A DNA stretch of 64,000 bases from Massilia polaris (lineage in GTDB: Bacteria > Pseudomonadota > Gammaproteobacteria > Burkholderiales > Burkholderiaceae_D), in NCBI RefSeq assembly GCF_012927275.1, contig NZ_JABBGG010000006.1, forward strand, positions 248,001 to 312,000, given 5' to 3'. The notes under the pieces were generated by a model, which saw only the letters and a list, made by a program, of their open reading frames with translations, did no database searches and was not told where the DNA came from. Positions 1 through 9,533 of this stretch are shown here, piece by piece; within the stretch, counting starts at the first letter, position 1, and each line of letters begins with the position of its first letter. Both the position numbers and the translations under genes were made by a program.

Positions 1-2003
1 ACGAGAAGACCAAGGACCGCGAGAAGATCGAGGAAGAACTGGGCGAGCCAGGACCGGACCGCATCTGGTACGTGGGCGACGCGTTCGCGCAGGGCTTCAC
101 GCTGGAAGAAGTGCACCAGCTGACCCGCATCGATCCGTGGTTCCTTATCCAGATCAAGGAAATCGTCGACATCGAACTGTGGCTCGATACGCAGAAACTC
201 GAGAACCTCGACAAGCCGCTGCTGTACAAGCTGAAGCAAAAGGGCTTCTCGGACCGCCGCCTGGCGTTCCTGCTGCAGACCACCGACAAAGTGGTGCGCG
301 AGAAGCGCCATGCGCTCGGCATCCGTCCGGTGTACAAGCGCGTCGATACCTGCGCGGCCGAGTTCTCGACCAACACCGCGTACATGTATTCGACCTACGA
401 CGAAGAGTGCGAGTCGAACCCGACTGACAAGAAGAAAATCATGGTGCTGGGCGGTGGCCCGAACCGTATCGGCCAGGGTATCGAATTCGATTACTGCTGC
501 GTCCACGCGGCGCTGGCGATGCGCGAAGACGGCTACGAGACCATCATGGTCAACTGTAATCCGGAGACCGTGTCGACCGACTACGACACCTCCGACCGCC
601 TGTACTTCGAATCGCTGACCTTGGAAGACGTGCTGGAAATCGTCGCGCTGGAAAAACCGGTCGGCGTGATCGTGCAGTACGGCGGCCAGACCCCGTTGAA
701 GCTGGCGCTCGACCTGGAAGCGAACGGCGTTCCGATCATCGGCACCTCGCCGGACATGATCGACGCGGCCGAAGACCGCGAGCGCTTCCAGCAGATGCTG
801 CAGACGCTCGGCCTGCGCCAGCCGCCTAACCGCACCGCGCGTACCGAAACCGAAGCCCTGGCGCTGGCGCAGGAAATCGGCTACCCGCTGGTAGTGCGTC
901 CTTCGTACGTGCTGGGCGGACGCGCGATGGAAATCGTCCACGAGCAGCGCGACCTCGAGCGCTACATGCGCGAAGCGGTCAAGGTGTCGCACGATTCGCC
1001 GGTGCTGCTGGACCGCTTCCTGAACGACGCGATCGAATGCGACGTCGACTGCATCTCCGACGGCGTCACCACCTTCATCGGCGGCGTGATGGAGCACATC
1101 GAGCAGGCCGGCGTCCACTCGGGCGACTCGGCATGCTCGCTGCCGCCGTACTCGCTGTCGCAGGAGACCATCGATGAACTGAAGCGCCAGACCTCGCTGA
1201 TGGCCAAGGGCCTGAACGTGGTCGGCCTGATGAACGTGCAGTTCGCGATCCAGAAGCAGGAACGCGACGGCGAAATGCGCGATACGGTATACGTGCTCGA
1301 AGTGAACCCGCGCGCATCGCGCACGGTGCCGTTCGTGTCGAAGGCGACCGGGCTGCAGCTGGCGAAGATCGCGGCGCGCTGCATGGTCGGCCAGACGCTG
1401 GAATCACAGGGCATCACGAAGGAAGTGATCCCGCCATACTTCAGCGTCAAGGAAGCCGTGTTCCCGTTCGTGAAGTTCCCGGGTGTCGACACCATCCTCG
1501 GACCTGAGATGAAGTCGACCGGTGAAGTCATGGGCGTGGGCATGACCTTCGGCGAAGCGTTCGTGAAGTCGCAGATGGGCGCCGGCGTCAAGCTGCCGGA
1601 ATCGGGCAAGGTCTTCCTGTCGGTGAAATCGTCCGACAAGCCGCGCGCTGTCAAAGTGGCGCGCGACCTGCATGAGATGGGCTTCCAGATCGTGGCGACC
1701 AAGGGCACCGCGGCGGTCATCAACACCGCAGGCATTCCGTGCCAGGCGGTCAACAAGGTGATCGAAGGCCGTCCGCACGTTGTGGACATCATCAAGAACC
1801 ACGAGATCTCGCTGGTGATCAACACGGTCGAAGAGAAGCGCAGTGCGATTGTCGACTCGCGCGCGATCCGTATTTCGGCTTTGGCGGCTGGCGTGACGAC
1901 ATACACTACAATAGCGGGTGCGGAGGCTGCGGTCGAAGGCATGCGTCATCTCGACGAGTTGCGCGTGTACGATTTACAAGGCCTGCATAAAACCTTAAAC
2001 TAA
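1..2003 (+). CDS. carB: carbamoyl-phosphate synthase large subunit, 5' end cut by window edge
   Basis: This is the C-terminal part of the large subunit of carbamoyl-phosphate synthase, which makes carbamoyl phosphate from bicarbonate, ammonia (from the CarA glutaminase) and two ATP for arginine and pyrimidine synthesis. The reading frame is open from base 3, and about 667 of the usual ~1070 residues are present, so the start lies outside the window. Visible are the end of the oligomerisation domain, the second ATP-grasp module beginning near [15 protein letters not shown], and the C-terminal allosteric (MGS-like) domain with the VATKGTAAV stretch. A strong hairpin terminator follows the stop, separating it from greA. 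Confidence 0.97.
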   Translation, partial: EKTKDREKIEEELGEPGPDRIWYVGDAFAQGFTLEEVHQLTRIDPWFLIQIKEIVDIELWLDTQKLENLDKPLLYKLKQKGFSDRRLAFLLQTTDKVVREKRHALGIRPVYKRVDTCAAEFSTNTAYMYSTYDEECESNPTDKKKIMVLGGGPNRIGQGIEFDYCCVHAALAMREDGYETIMVNCNPETVSTDYDTSDRLYFESLTLEDVLEIVALEKPVGVIVQYGGQTPLKLALDLEANGVPIIGTSPDMIDAAEDRERFQQMLQTLGLRQPPNRTARTETEALALAQEIGYPLVVRPSYVLGGRAMEIVHEQRDLERYMREAVKVSHDSPVLLDRFLNDAIECDVDCISDGVTTFIGGVMEHIEQAGVHSGDSACSLPPYSLSQETIDELKRQTSLMAKGLNVVGLMNVQFAIQKQERDGEMRDTVYVLEVNPRASRTVPFVSKATGLQLAKIAARCMVGQTLESQGITKEVIPPYFSVKEAVFPFVKFPGVDTILGPEMKSTGEVMGVGMTFGEAFVKSQMGAGVKLPESGKVFLSVKSSDKPRAVKVARDLHEMGFQIVATKGTAAVINTAGIPCQAVNKVIEGRPHVVDIIKNHEISLVINTVEEKRSAIVDSRAIRISALAAGVTTYTTIAGAEAAVEGMRHLDELRVYDLQGLHKTLN

Positions 2004-2023
2004 GCAGCAAGCAGTACCACTAA

Positions 2024-2067
2024 CCACAGGGCTCGTGAGGCTTTTGTCTCGCGGGCTCTGTGGTTTT
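2024..2067 (+). terminator. intrinsic terminator after carB
   Basis: A 16-bp stem (2024-2039 with 2048-2063, three G-U wobbles) closes an 8-nt loop and is followed directly by TTTT. It sits between the carB stop and the greA start, so it should end carB transcription. It may let some readthrough reach greA, for which no separate promoter was identified. Confidence 0.85.
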
Positions 2068-2094
2068 CACTTTCTAGTTGATACCGAATACGAT

Positions 2095-2574
2095 ATGAAC
2101 AACACTGTTCCACTTACCAAATACGGCGCCGCGCTGCTCAAGGACGAACTTCATCAACTGAAGACCAAAGAGCGCCGCAGTGTGATTGAGGCGATCGCTG
2201 AAGCGCGTTCGCACGGCGACCTGTCCGAGAATGCCGAGTACGACGCAGCCAAGGAACGCCAGGCCTTCGTCGAAGGCCGCATCTCGGAACTGGAAGGCAA
2301 ACTGAGTTCGGCCCAGATCATCGACCCGGCCACCCTCGATGCCGAAGGGCGCGTGGTGTTCGCATCGACCGTGGACCTGGAAGACCTGGAAAACGGCCAG
2401 AAGGTGACCTACCAGATCGTCGGCCTCGATGAAGCGGACCTGAAGCTGAACAAGATTTCGGTGACCTCGCCGATTTCGCGCGCGCTGATCGGCAAGTACG
2501 CCGGCGACGTGGTTGAAGTGCAGGCCCCGTCGGGCCCGCGCGAATACGAAATCCTCGAAGTCAAGTACATCTGA
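2095..2574 (+). CDS. greA: transcription elongation factor GreA
   Basis: GreA rescues backtracked RNA polymerase by stimulating cleavage of the nascent RNA through the secondary channel. The 159-aa product has the family's usual length, an N-terminal coiled-coil with the acidic tip (SHGDLSENAEYDAAKERQ) and a C-terminal FKBP-like domain ending in YEILEVKYI. An in-frame longer ORF begins at 2035 inside the carB terminator hairpin. The ATG at 2095 gives MNNTVPLTKYGA, the normal GreA N-terminus, so it is preferred. The stop overlaps the next gene's ATG by one base (TGATG), implying coupled translation with the DUF4149 gene. Confidence 0.97.
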   Translation: MNNTVPLTKYGAALLKDELHQLKTKERRSVIEAIAEARSHGDLSENAEYDAAKERQAFVEGRISELEGKLSSAQIIDPATLDAEGRVVFASTVDLEDLENGQKVTYQIVGLDEADLKLNKISVTSPISRALIGKYAGDVVEVQAPSGPREYEILEVKYI

Positions 2575-3020
2575 TGCTGACGCGTTTGCGCCTGCTGGTT
2601 GCCGCACTGTGGGCGGGCAGCCTGTGGACGGTTGGCTACCTGGTGGCGCCGACTTTGTCGAACACGCTAGCCGACCGCAAGATGTTCGGCAATATCGCGG
2701 CGGGTATTTTCCGCAGCGAGGCGTGGCTGACCGTGGCGTGCGCGCTGGCGATGTTTGTGCTGGTGATGCTGGCCACGGACCTCGACGCCAAGCGCAAGCG
2801 CACGCTCAATTTCATCGTCGGCGCGATGCTGGCGTGTACGGTGATTGGGTATTTCGGCATGCAGCCGGTGATGGCGATGCTGCGTGAAGCGGCTGGTACG
2901 CAGGGTGTGATGGATTCGAACCTGAAGATGAAGTTCGGGATCGTGCACGGCGTGGCCGCGCTGATTTACCTGGCGCAGAGCGTGCTGGGGGTGTCGCTGG
3001 TGCTAAAAAGCCGAGCCTGA
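2574..3020 (+). CDS. DUF4149 family membrane protein
   Basis: This is a 148-aa integral membrane protein of the DUF4149 type, with no established biochemical function. Four hydrophobic segments are seen, at about residues 4-26, 50-66, 79-97 and 122-145. There is a conserved-looking SLWTVGYLVAPTL stretch in the first and an AAGTQGVMDSNLKMKFGIVHG loop before the last. Its start overlaps the greA stop (TGATG), and the same adjacency to greA/yhbY is common in Burkholderiales. The role is unknown. The family assignment rests on general resemblance and gene order. Confidence 0.75.
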   Translation: MLTRLRLLVAALWAGSLWTVGYLVAPTLSNTLADRKMFGNIAAGIFRSEAWLTVACALAMFVLVMLATDLDAKRKRTLNFIVGAMLACTVIGYFGMQPVMAMLREAAGTQGVMDSNLKMKFGIVHGVAALIYLAQSVLGVSLVLKSRA

Positions 3021-3022
3021 AT

Positions 3023-3070
3023 GTAGGGCGGAATGCGCGGGGGCGCCGAGCCTTCGCTTTCCCACCCTAC
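3023..3070. repeat. imperfect inverted repeat between convergent genes
   Basis: GTAGGGCGG at 3023-3031 faces CCCACCCTAC at 3061-3070, making a weak hairpin between two convergent genes (DUF4149 and yhbY). A near copy of the first arm plus a matching second arm occurs at 21197-21239. It may be a degenerate dispersed palindrome or act as a shared terminator. Confidence 0.4.
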
Positions 3071-3082
3071 GAAAACCCTCGC

Positions 3083-3547
3083 TTAACCGAGGCTCTTCTT
3101 GGAACTGGTCTGACGCGGCTTGGCACGCTTGATGTTGCCGCCGGCCGTAACCCGCTCGTTGCCCTTGATCATAACCTTGGTCACGCTAGGGCGCTTGGTG
3201 CCGCTGGCGCTGGCCTTGACGATGGTGACTTCGCGCATACCTTTGCCTGACTTGGAGCTGCGCTCCTTGACGGCTTCGACTTTCGGGCGGTAGATCACCA
3301 GCAGCTTGCCGATGTGCTGGACCGGCGCCGCGTCGAGTTCTTCGCAGATGGTGTCATACATGGCGACGCGCGCTTCACGGTCGTCGCCGAATACACGTAC
3401 CTTGATCAGGCCGTGCGAATCGAGGCTGGCCGCGACTTCCTTCATTACTGCCGGAGTCAGGCCGGCTTCGCCAACGATTACGACAGGCTTCAGTCCGTGG
3501 GCTTCGGCGCGCAGTGCGCTGCGCTCGACGGGGGTAAGTTTTTGCAT
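3083..3547 (-). CDS. yhbY: YhbY-family CRM-domain RNA-binding protein
   Basis: This is a small RNA-binding protein of the CRM (YhbY) family, which associates with pre-50S ribosomal subunits. Residues 1-97 form the CRM domain: MQKLTPVERSALRAEAHGL, the GEAGLTP turn in the GxxG-loop position, and HGLIKVRVFGDDR. The remaining ~55 residues are a basic Lys/Arg/Ser/Thr-rich tail absent from the ~97-aa E. coli protein and typical of longer beta-proteobacterial versions. It is divergent from rlmE, with only 41 bases between the starts, and both products act on the large ribosomal subunit. Confidence 0.92.
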   Translation of the reverse strand: MQKLTPVERSALRAEAHGLKPVVIVGEAGLTPAVMKEVAASLDSHGLIKVRVFGDDREARVAMYDTICEELDAAPVQHIGKLLVIYRPKVEAVKERSSKSGKGMREVTIVKASASGTKRPSVTKVMIKGNERVTAGGNIKRAKPRQTSSKKSLG

Positions 3548-3588
3548 AATATTTTAAGATAATCCTTTAAAAGCAGTATTCTACGCGA

Positions 3589-4275
3589 ATGGCAAAGAAC
3601 AAATTAAACAAAAACTGGTTGCACGACCACATAAACGATCCCTATGTCAAATTGGCACAGAAAGAGGGATACCGTGCACGCGCCGCTTACAAGCTCAAGG
3701 AAATCGACGAACAGGAGAAACTGATCAAACCGGGCCAGATCGTGGTCGACCTCGGTTCCACTCCAGGCAGCTGGGGCCAGTACGTCCGTAAGAAGATGTC
3801 GGGCAAGGAGGGGGGCGGCATCAATGGCACCATTATCGGCCTCGATATGCTGCCGATGGAGCCGATTGCCGACATGCACTTCATCCTGGGCGACTTCCGC
3901 GAGGCGCGCAGCCTGCGTGCGCTCGACGCGATTTTGCAGGGACGCAAGTGCGACGTGGTGCTGTCGGACATGGCGCCGAACCTGTCGGGTATTCCGACGG
4001 CCGACTCCGCGCGCATGGAGCATCTTATTGATCTGGCAATTGAATTCTCGCAGTTCCACCTGAAACCATCGGGCGCGCTCGTGGTGAAATGTTTCAAGGA
4101 CATGGGTTTCAGCCAGATCGTGGAGAAATTCCGTTTCGAATTTAAGACTGTTAAACAAGTCAAACCCAAGGCAAGCCGGGATAAGTCGTCGGAAATCTTC
4201 CTGGTCGGCCGCGGGCTGAAAAATCCTACCGAAAAGAATCACGCTGCAGATGATGAATCTGCTCTTGATATTTGA
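3589..4275 (+). CDS. rlmE: 23S rRNA 2'-O-ribose U2552 methyltransferase RlmE (FtsJ/RrmJ)
   Basis: RlmE methylates the ribose of U2552 in the A-loop of 23S rRNA, a late step of 50S assembly. The 228-aa protein shows the SAM-binding [12 protein letters not shown] motif (most homologues have GAAPGGW, so the Ser-Thr version is slightly divergent). The K-D-K-E catalytic tetrad is present: K in [11 protein letters not shown] in [11 protein letters not shown] in VVKCFKD and E in SSEIFLVG. A short Gly-rich insertion (KEGGGINGT) sits between the first strands. It is divergent from yhbY and upstream of ftsH, as in E. coli. Confidence 0.96.
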   Translation: MAKNKLNKNWLHDHINDPYVKLAQKEGYRARAAYKLKEIDEQEKLIKPGQIVVDLGSTPGSWGQYVRKKMSGKEGGGINGTIIGLDMLPMEPIADMHFILGDFREARSLRALDAILQGRKCDVVLSDMAPNLSGIPTADSARMEHLIDLAIEFSQFHLKPSGALVVKCFKDMGFSQIVEKFRFEFKTVKQVKPKASRDKSSEIFLVGRGLKNPTEKNHAADDESALDI

Positions 4276-4299
4276 CCGCATAGCCGCACATCTTGCGCA

Positions 4300-4337
4300 G
4301 GAAACCCGCAGGTAGAATGGGTTTCCAGCGCTTTTTT
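4300..4337 (+). terminator. possible terminator after rlmE
   Basis: GGAAACCC (4300-4307) pairs with GGGTTTCC (4319-4326) around an 11-nt loop, with TTTTTT at 4332-4337 five bases further on. The gap before the T-tract makes it weaker than the other terminators here. Confidence 0.5.
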
Positions 4338-4436
4338 GGCCAGGATCGCGGGCGTGCGTGGCGCGCCCTGCTGATTGATAGTAGAATCGGCCCTTATATT
4401 CGGTAAAAAGATGCCCCCGGCATCGAAGGAGTTTTC

Positions 4437-6323
<1,887 letters not shown>

Positions 6324-6351
6324 AGCTCAAATTCCGCCAGCAACAGATATA

Positions 6352-6385
6352 ATGCCGTTCAGATAATTACTGAACGGCATTTTTT
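6352..6385 (+). terminator. intrinsic terminator after ftsH
   Basis: A perfect 11-bp stem, ATGCCGTTCAG (6352-6362) with CTGAACGGCAT (6370-6380), closes the 7-nt loop ATAATTA and runs into a six-T tract. It lies between ftsH and folP. Confidence 0.92.
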
Positions 6386-6427
6386 CATTGCGGCGACAAA
6401 TTGCCCCGCCGGAGACTGCCTTACCGA

Positions 6428-7264
6428 ATGCGACAATACCTGCAATGCGGCCGCTTTGGCTTCGACCTCGACGCACGCCCATTGGTGATGGGCATCCTCA
6501 ACGTCACCCCGGATTCGTTCTCGGACGGCGGCCGTTTCCAATCGCTTGAATTTGCCGTTTCGCGCGCCGAGGAGATGATTTCCGAAGGCGTCGACATGAT
6601 CGACATCGGCGGCGAGTCCACGCGGCCGGGATCGCCCGCGGTACCGCTGGACGAAGAGCTGCGCCGCGTCATCCCTGCCGTGTACGCGCTGCGCGACCTG
6701 GGCAAGCCCTTGTCGATCGACACCTATAAGCCGGAAGTGATGCGCGAAGCTATCCTGGCCGGCGCCGACATGATCAACGACATCAACGCCTTCCGTGCGC
6801 CGGGTGCTTTGGCAGCCGTTGCCGACAGCGACTGCGCCCTGTGCGTGATGCACATGCAGCGCTCGCCCGAAACAATGCAGCAAAGCCCCGAATACGCCGA
6901 TGTGGTGGAGGAGGTCGTCGCCTTCCTGCGCGAGCGCGTCGAGGCCATGGTTGCGGCGGGAATCGAGCGCCAGCGCATCTGCATCGACCCTGGCTTCGGC
7001 TTCGGCAAGACGGTGGAACATAATTACGCCTTGCTGCGCAACCTCGGCAAGATGCAGCAGGACCTGGGCCTGCCGGTACTGGCGGGTTTGTCGCGCAAGT
7101 CGATGATCGGCGCCGTGACCGGCAAGCCGCTGGAACAACGCCTGGCCGGAAGTTTGGCCGGGGCATTGGCTGCGCTAGCGCATGGCGCTAGAATTGTCCG
7201 CGTACATGATGTAGCCGAAACGGTAGATGCATTCAAAGTGTGGCAAGCAGCCGCAATCCATTAA
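6428..7264 (+). CDS. folP: dihydropteroate synthase
   Basis: FolP condenses 6-hydroxymethyl-dihydropterin diphosphate with p-aminobenzoate to give dihydropteroate, and is the target of sulfonamides. The 278-aa TIM barrel shows the two family signatures near the N-terminus: MGILNVTPDSFSDGG and IDIGGESTRPGS. It also has the pterin-site DMINDINAF, DPGFGFGKT and the C-terminal RVHDVAETVDAF. The ORF can be extended to a TTG at 6401, but ATG 6428 is a more normal start with GGAG upstream, although the spacing (13 nt) is long. Only 22 bases separate it from glmM, so the two are probably co-transcribed. Confidence 0.96.
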   Translation: MRQYLQCGRFGFDLDARPLVMGILNVTPDSFSDGGRFQSLEFAVSRAEEMISEGVDMIDIGGESTRPGSPAVPLDEELRRVIPAVYALRDLGKPLSIDTYKPEVMREAILAGADMINDINAFRAPGALAAVADSDCALCVMHMQRSPETMQQSPEYADVVEEVVAFLRERVEAMVAAGIERQRICIDPGFGFGKTVEHNYALLRNLGKMQQDLGLPVLAGLSRKSMIGAVTGKPLEQRLAGSLAGALAALAHGARIVRVHDVAETVDAFKVWQAAAIH

Positions 7265-7286
7265 TTCATAGAAAATAAGAGACATC

Positions 7287-8624
7287 ATGGGACGTAAATA
7301 TTTCGGTACAGACGGTGTGCGTGGCCTGGTAGGCGTAGCGCCAATTACCCCTGACTTCGTGATGCGCCTCGGCTACGCCGCCGGCAAGGTACTGGCCCGC
7401 AACGGCTCGGCCTCCGGCCGTCCGACCGTACTGATCGGGAAGGACACCCGCATTTCCGGCTACATGCTGGAAGCCGCGCTGGAAGCGGGCTTCTCGGCCG
7501 CCGGCGTCGACGTGCAACTGGCCGGCCCGATGCCGACCCCTGCGATCGCCTACCTGACCCGCGCGCTGCGCCTGTCGGCCGGCGTCGTGATCTCGGCGTC
7601 CCACAACCCGTTCCAGGACAATGGCATCAAGTTCTTTTCGCAGTACGGCACCAAGTTGCCGGACGCGGTGGAGCTGGAAATCGAAGCAGGAATCGACCAG
7701 CCGATGGAATGCGTGCCGGCCGAAAAGCTCGGCCGCGCCAAGCGCCTCGACGACTCGCAGGGCCGCTACATCGAATTCTGCAAGAGCACCTTCCCGAACG
7801 AGCTGGACCTGCGCGGCATGAAGATCGTGGTCGACAGCGCCCATGGCGCCGCCTACCACATCGCCCCGCACGTATTCCACGAACTGGGCGCCAAGGTCAT
7901 CTCGATCGGCAACACACCGGACGGCTTCAACATCAACGCCGGATTCGGCGCGACCGCACCGCAGGCGATGGCTGCCGCCGTTGTCGAGCATGGGGCCGAC
8001 CTCGGCATCGCGCTGGACGGCGACGCCGACCGCCTGATCATGTGCGACGCGAAAGGGCGCCTGTACAACGGCGACGAACTGCTGTACGTGATGGTGCGCG
8101 ACCGCATGACGGTCGGACCGGTTGCCGGTGTGGTCGGCACCTTGATGACCAACATGGCGCTCGAGGTGGCATTCAAGGAACTCGGCATCGGCTTCGCGCG
8201 CGCCAAGGTCGGCGACCGCTACGTGCTGGAAGTCATGCAAGAGAAGGGCTGGCTGTTCGGCGGCGAAGGTTCGGGCCACCTGTTGGCGCTCGACAAGCAC
8301 ACCACCGGCGACGGCATCGTCTCCGCGTTGCAGGTTCTGTCGGCGCTGAAGCGCAGCGGCAAAGGGCTGGACGAATGCTGTGACGAGCTGACCCTGTACC
8401 CGCAAAGCCTGATCAACGTGAAGGTGCCAGCCGGGTTCGACTGGACCCAGAACGCCGGCATGGTTGCGGAAAAGGAGAAGGCGGAGAAAGAACTGGGCGA
8501 CGCCGGGCGCGTGCTGATCCGCGCATCGGGCACGGAACCGCTGATCCGCGTGATGGTCGAAGCCAAGACCCAGCAACTCGCAGAAAGCACAGCCCGCCGC
8601 ATCGCAGACAAAGTTACAACGTGA
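7287..8624 (+). CDS. glmM: phosphoglucosamine mutase
   Basis: GlmM interconverts glucosamine-6-phosphate and glucosamine-1-phosphate on the way to UDP-GlcNAc, the precursor of peptidoglycan, LPS and the nucleotide sugars used by the polysaccharide operon later in this window. The 445-aa protein has the typical length. The active phosphoserine is Ser105 in the SASHNP motif, the Mg-binding loop is DGDADR (244-249), the sugar-specificity loop is GEGSGH, and the C-terminal phosphate-binding loop is [12 protein letters not shown]. It follows folP closely, the usual folP-glmM pair. Confidence 0.97.
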   Translation: MGRKYFGTDGVRGLVGVAPITPDFVMRLGYAAGKVLARNGSASGRPTVLIGKDTRISGYMLEAALEAGFSAAGVDVQLAGPMPTPAIAYLTRALRLSAGVVISASHNPFQDNGIKFFSQYGTKLPDAVELEIEAGIDQPMECVPAEKLGRAKRLDDSQGRYIEFCKSTFPNELDLRGMKIVVDSAHGAAYHIAPHVFHELGAKVISIGNTPDGFNINAGFGATAPQAMAAAVVEHGADLGIALDGDADRLIMCDAKGRLYNGDELLYVMVRDRMTVGPVAGVVGTLMTNMALEVAFKELGIGFARAKVGDRYVLEVMQEKGWLFGGEGSGHLLALDKHTTGDGIVSALQVLSALKRSGKGLDECCDELTLYPQSLINVKVPAGFDWTQNAGMVAEKEKAEKELGDAGRVLIRASGTEPLIRVMVEAKTQQLAESTARRIADKVTT

Positions 8625-8630
8625 CCCGTC

Positions 8631-8657
8631 GTTTCCGCGAAAGCGGAAACCCATTTT
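8631..8657 (+). terminator. GAAA-tetraloop hairpin after glmM
   Basis: GTTTCCGC (8631-8638) and GCGGAAAC (8643-8650) form an 8-bp stem capped by a GAAA tetraloop, followed by CCATTTT. It is a likely rho-independent terminator with a weak T-tract. The same sequence could be a REP-like palindrome. Confidence 0.6.
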
Positions 8658-8763
8658 GCGGCGTGCCAGACGTACGCTGTCACTCAGCCGTGGCAGCAGA
8701 TCGAAATGAAGGTTGCTGCTTCCCACCCCGCAACAACCATTCCAAATACTTTACCCGCGCACA

Positions 8764-8792
8764 TTGACCACTTTCGGTCGGCGCAGTATAAT
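8764..8792 (+). promoter_or_regulatory. sigma-70 promoter of tRNA-Pro
   Basis: TTGACC (-35, 8764-8769) and a consensus TATAAT (-10, 8787-8792) are separated by exactly 17 bases. The predicted start point is only a few bases before the mature tRNA 5' end at 8801. This is the best sigma-70-type promoter seen in the window. Confidence 0.9.
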
Positions 8793-8800
8793 TGAGTCTT

Positions 8801-8877
8801 CGGAGTGTGGCGCAGTCCGGTAGCGCACCTGGTTTGGGACCAGGGGGTCCAAGGTTCGAATCCTTGTACTCCGACCA
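8801..8877 (+). tRNA. tRNA-Pro (anticodon UGG)
   Basis: The 77-nt cloverleaf has a CGGAGTG/TACTCCG acceptor stem, an A discriminator and an encoded CCA. The anticodon loop TTTGGGA, between CCTGG and CCAGG, places TGG at positions 34-36. The T-arm contains GGTTCGAATCC. It is preceded by a strong promoter and followed by its own terminator. Confidence 0.97.
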
Positions 8878-8887
8878 AGTTAAAAAG

Positions 8888-8919
8888 ACGGGCTGTCATT
8901 GAGTTGGCGGCCCGTTTTT
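8888..8919 (+). terminator. intrinsic terminator after tRNA-Pro
   Basis: An 11-bp stem (8888-8898 with 8905-8915, including two G-U pairs) closes a short loop and ends in TTTTT. A-rich sequence precedes the stem, so it could also work on the other strand. Confidence 0.85.
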
Positions 8920-8926
8920 CATTTCC

Positions 8927-8945
8927 GCGGAGAATTCTTCTCCGC
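8927..8945. repeat. 19-bp palindrome before tRNA-Arg
   Basis: GCGGAGAA (8927-8934) and TTCTCCGC (8938-8945) form a perfect inverted repeat with a 3-nt centre, eight bases before the tRNA-Arg 5' end. Whether it is an operator, a processing hairpin or chance is not known. Confidence 0.4.
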
Positions 8946-8953
8946 AACACAAA

Positions 8954-9030
<77 letters not shown>

Positions 9031-9533
9031 AAAAACGTCGAAATCGGCGTACATCCACTGGCATTGCAATGTAGTCCTGTGCCGCATGTGCGTTGGACAC
9101 CAGGGCTAACCTGGATGCGAAATCAATTCCTGATCGTAGACTTGAGGACGGATCGACAGAAGCCTGGCAACCCTGAGTCGTGTTACCGGAACCCCCTGAC
9201 ACAGAACTGCGGCGGCTGTTGGTTGAACTTGGAGCGCGCGGCTTCACGCGCGATGACGGGCACGAAGCCTGGATCTACAAAGATCTGCGTCCGCTCGAGC
9301 ACCAGAGCGTCGTCGAAGCGTGGGAGCGCAACTTGCGTTCAAATGAGGATACTCAGCGGTGAGCAGTCACGAATTCCGAGCGGCACCAGGCTCGAAATCA
9401 CGACAAGGGCAACCAGGGTTGCGATGATGGCAAATGGTATGTAGGTGTTTATACTTCCGCAATAATCATGGTAGCAAGTACCACGGCCCCCGCGGTGCCG
9501 TTCCAGCCAATTTTTCGCCGGAACTGAGCCTGA
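9031..9533. other. 503-base stretch downstream of tRNA-Arg
   Basis: No gene can be assigned with confidence here. It contains only one short coding-like frame at 9180-9362 (listed separately). No clear terminator follows the tRNA. No direct repeat of the tRNA 3' end, which would mark an integration site, was seen within the stretch. Confidence 0.6.
9180..9362 (+). CDS. doubtful 60-aa hypothetical ORF, perhaps a gene remnant
   Basis: The frame encodes a mixed-charge 60-aa peptide with normal-looking composition (ELRRLLVELGARGF, HEAWIYKDLRPL, VVEAWERNLR). The GTG start at 9180 has no Shine-Dalgarno sequence, and an in-frame stop lies one codon before it. It therefore looks like either the tail of a decayed gene or a spurious ORF. 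It is the only coding-like frame in the stretch between tRNA-Arg and the diguanylate cyclase. Function unknown. Confidence 0.3.
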   Translation: MLPEPPDTELRRLLVELGARGFTRDDGHEAWIYKDLRPLEHQSVVEAWERNLRSNEDTQR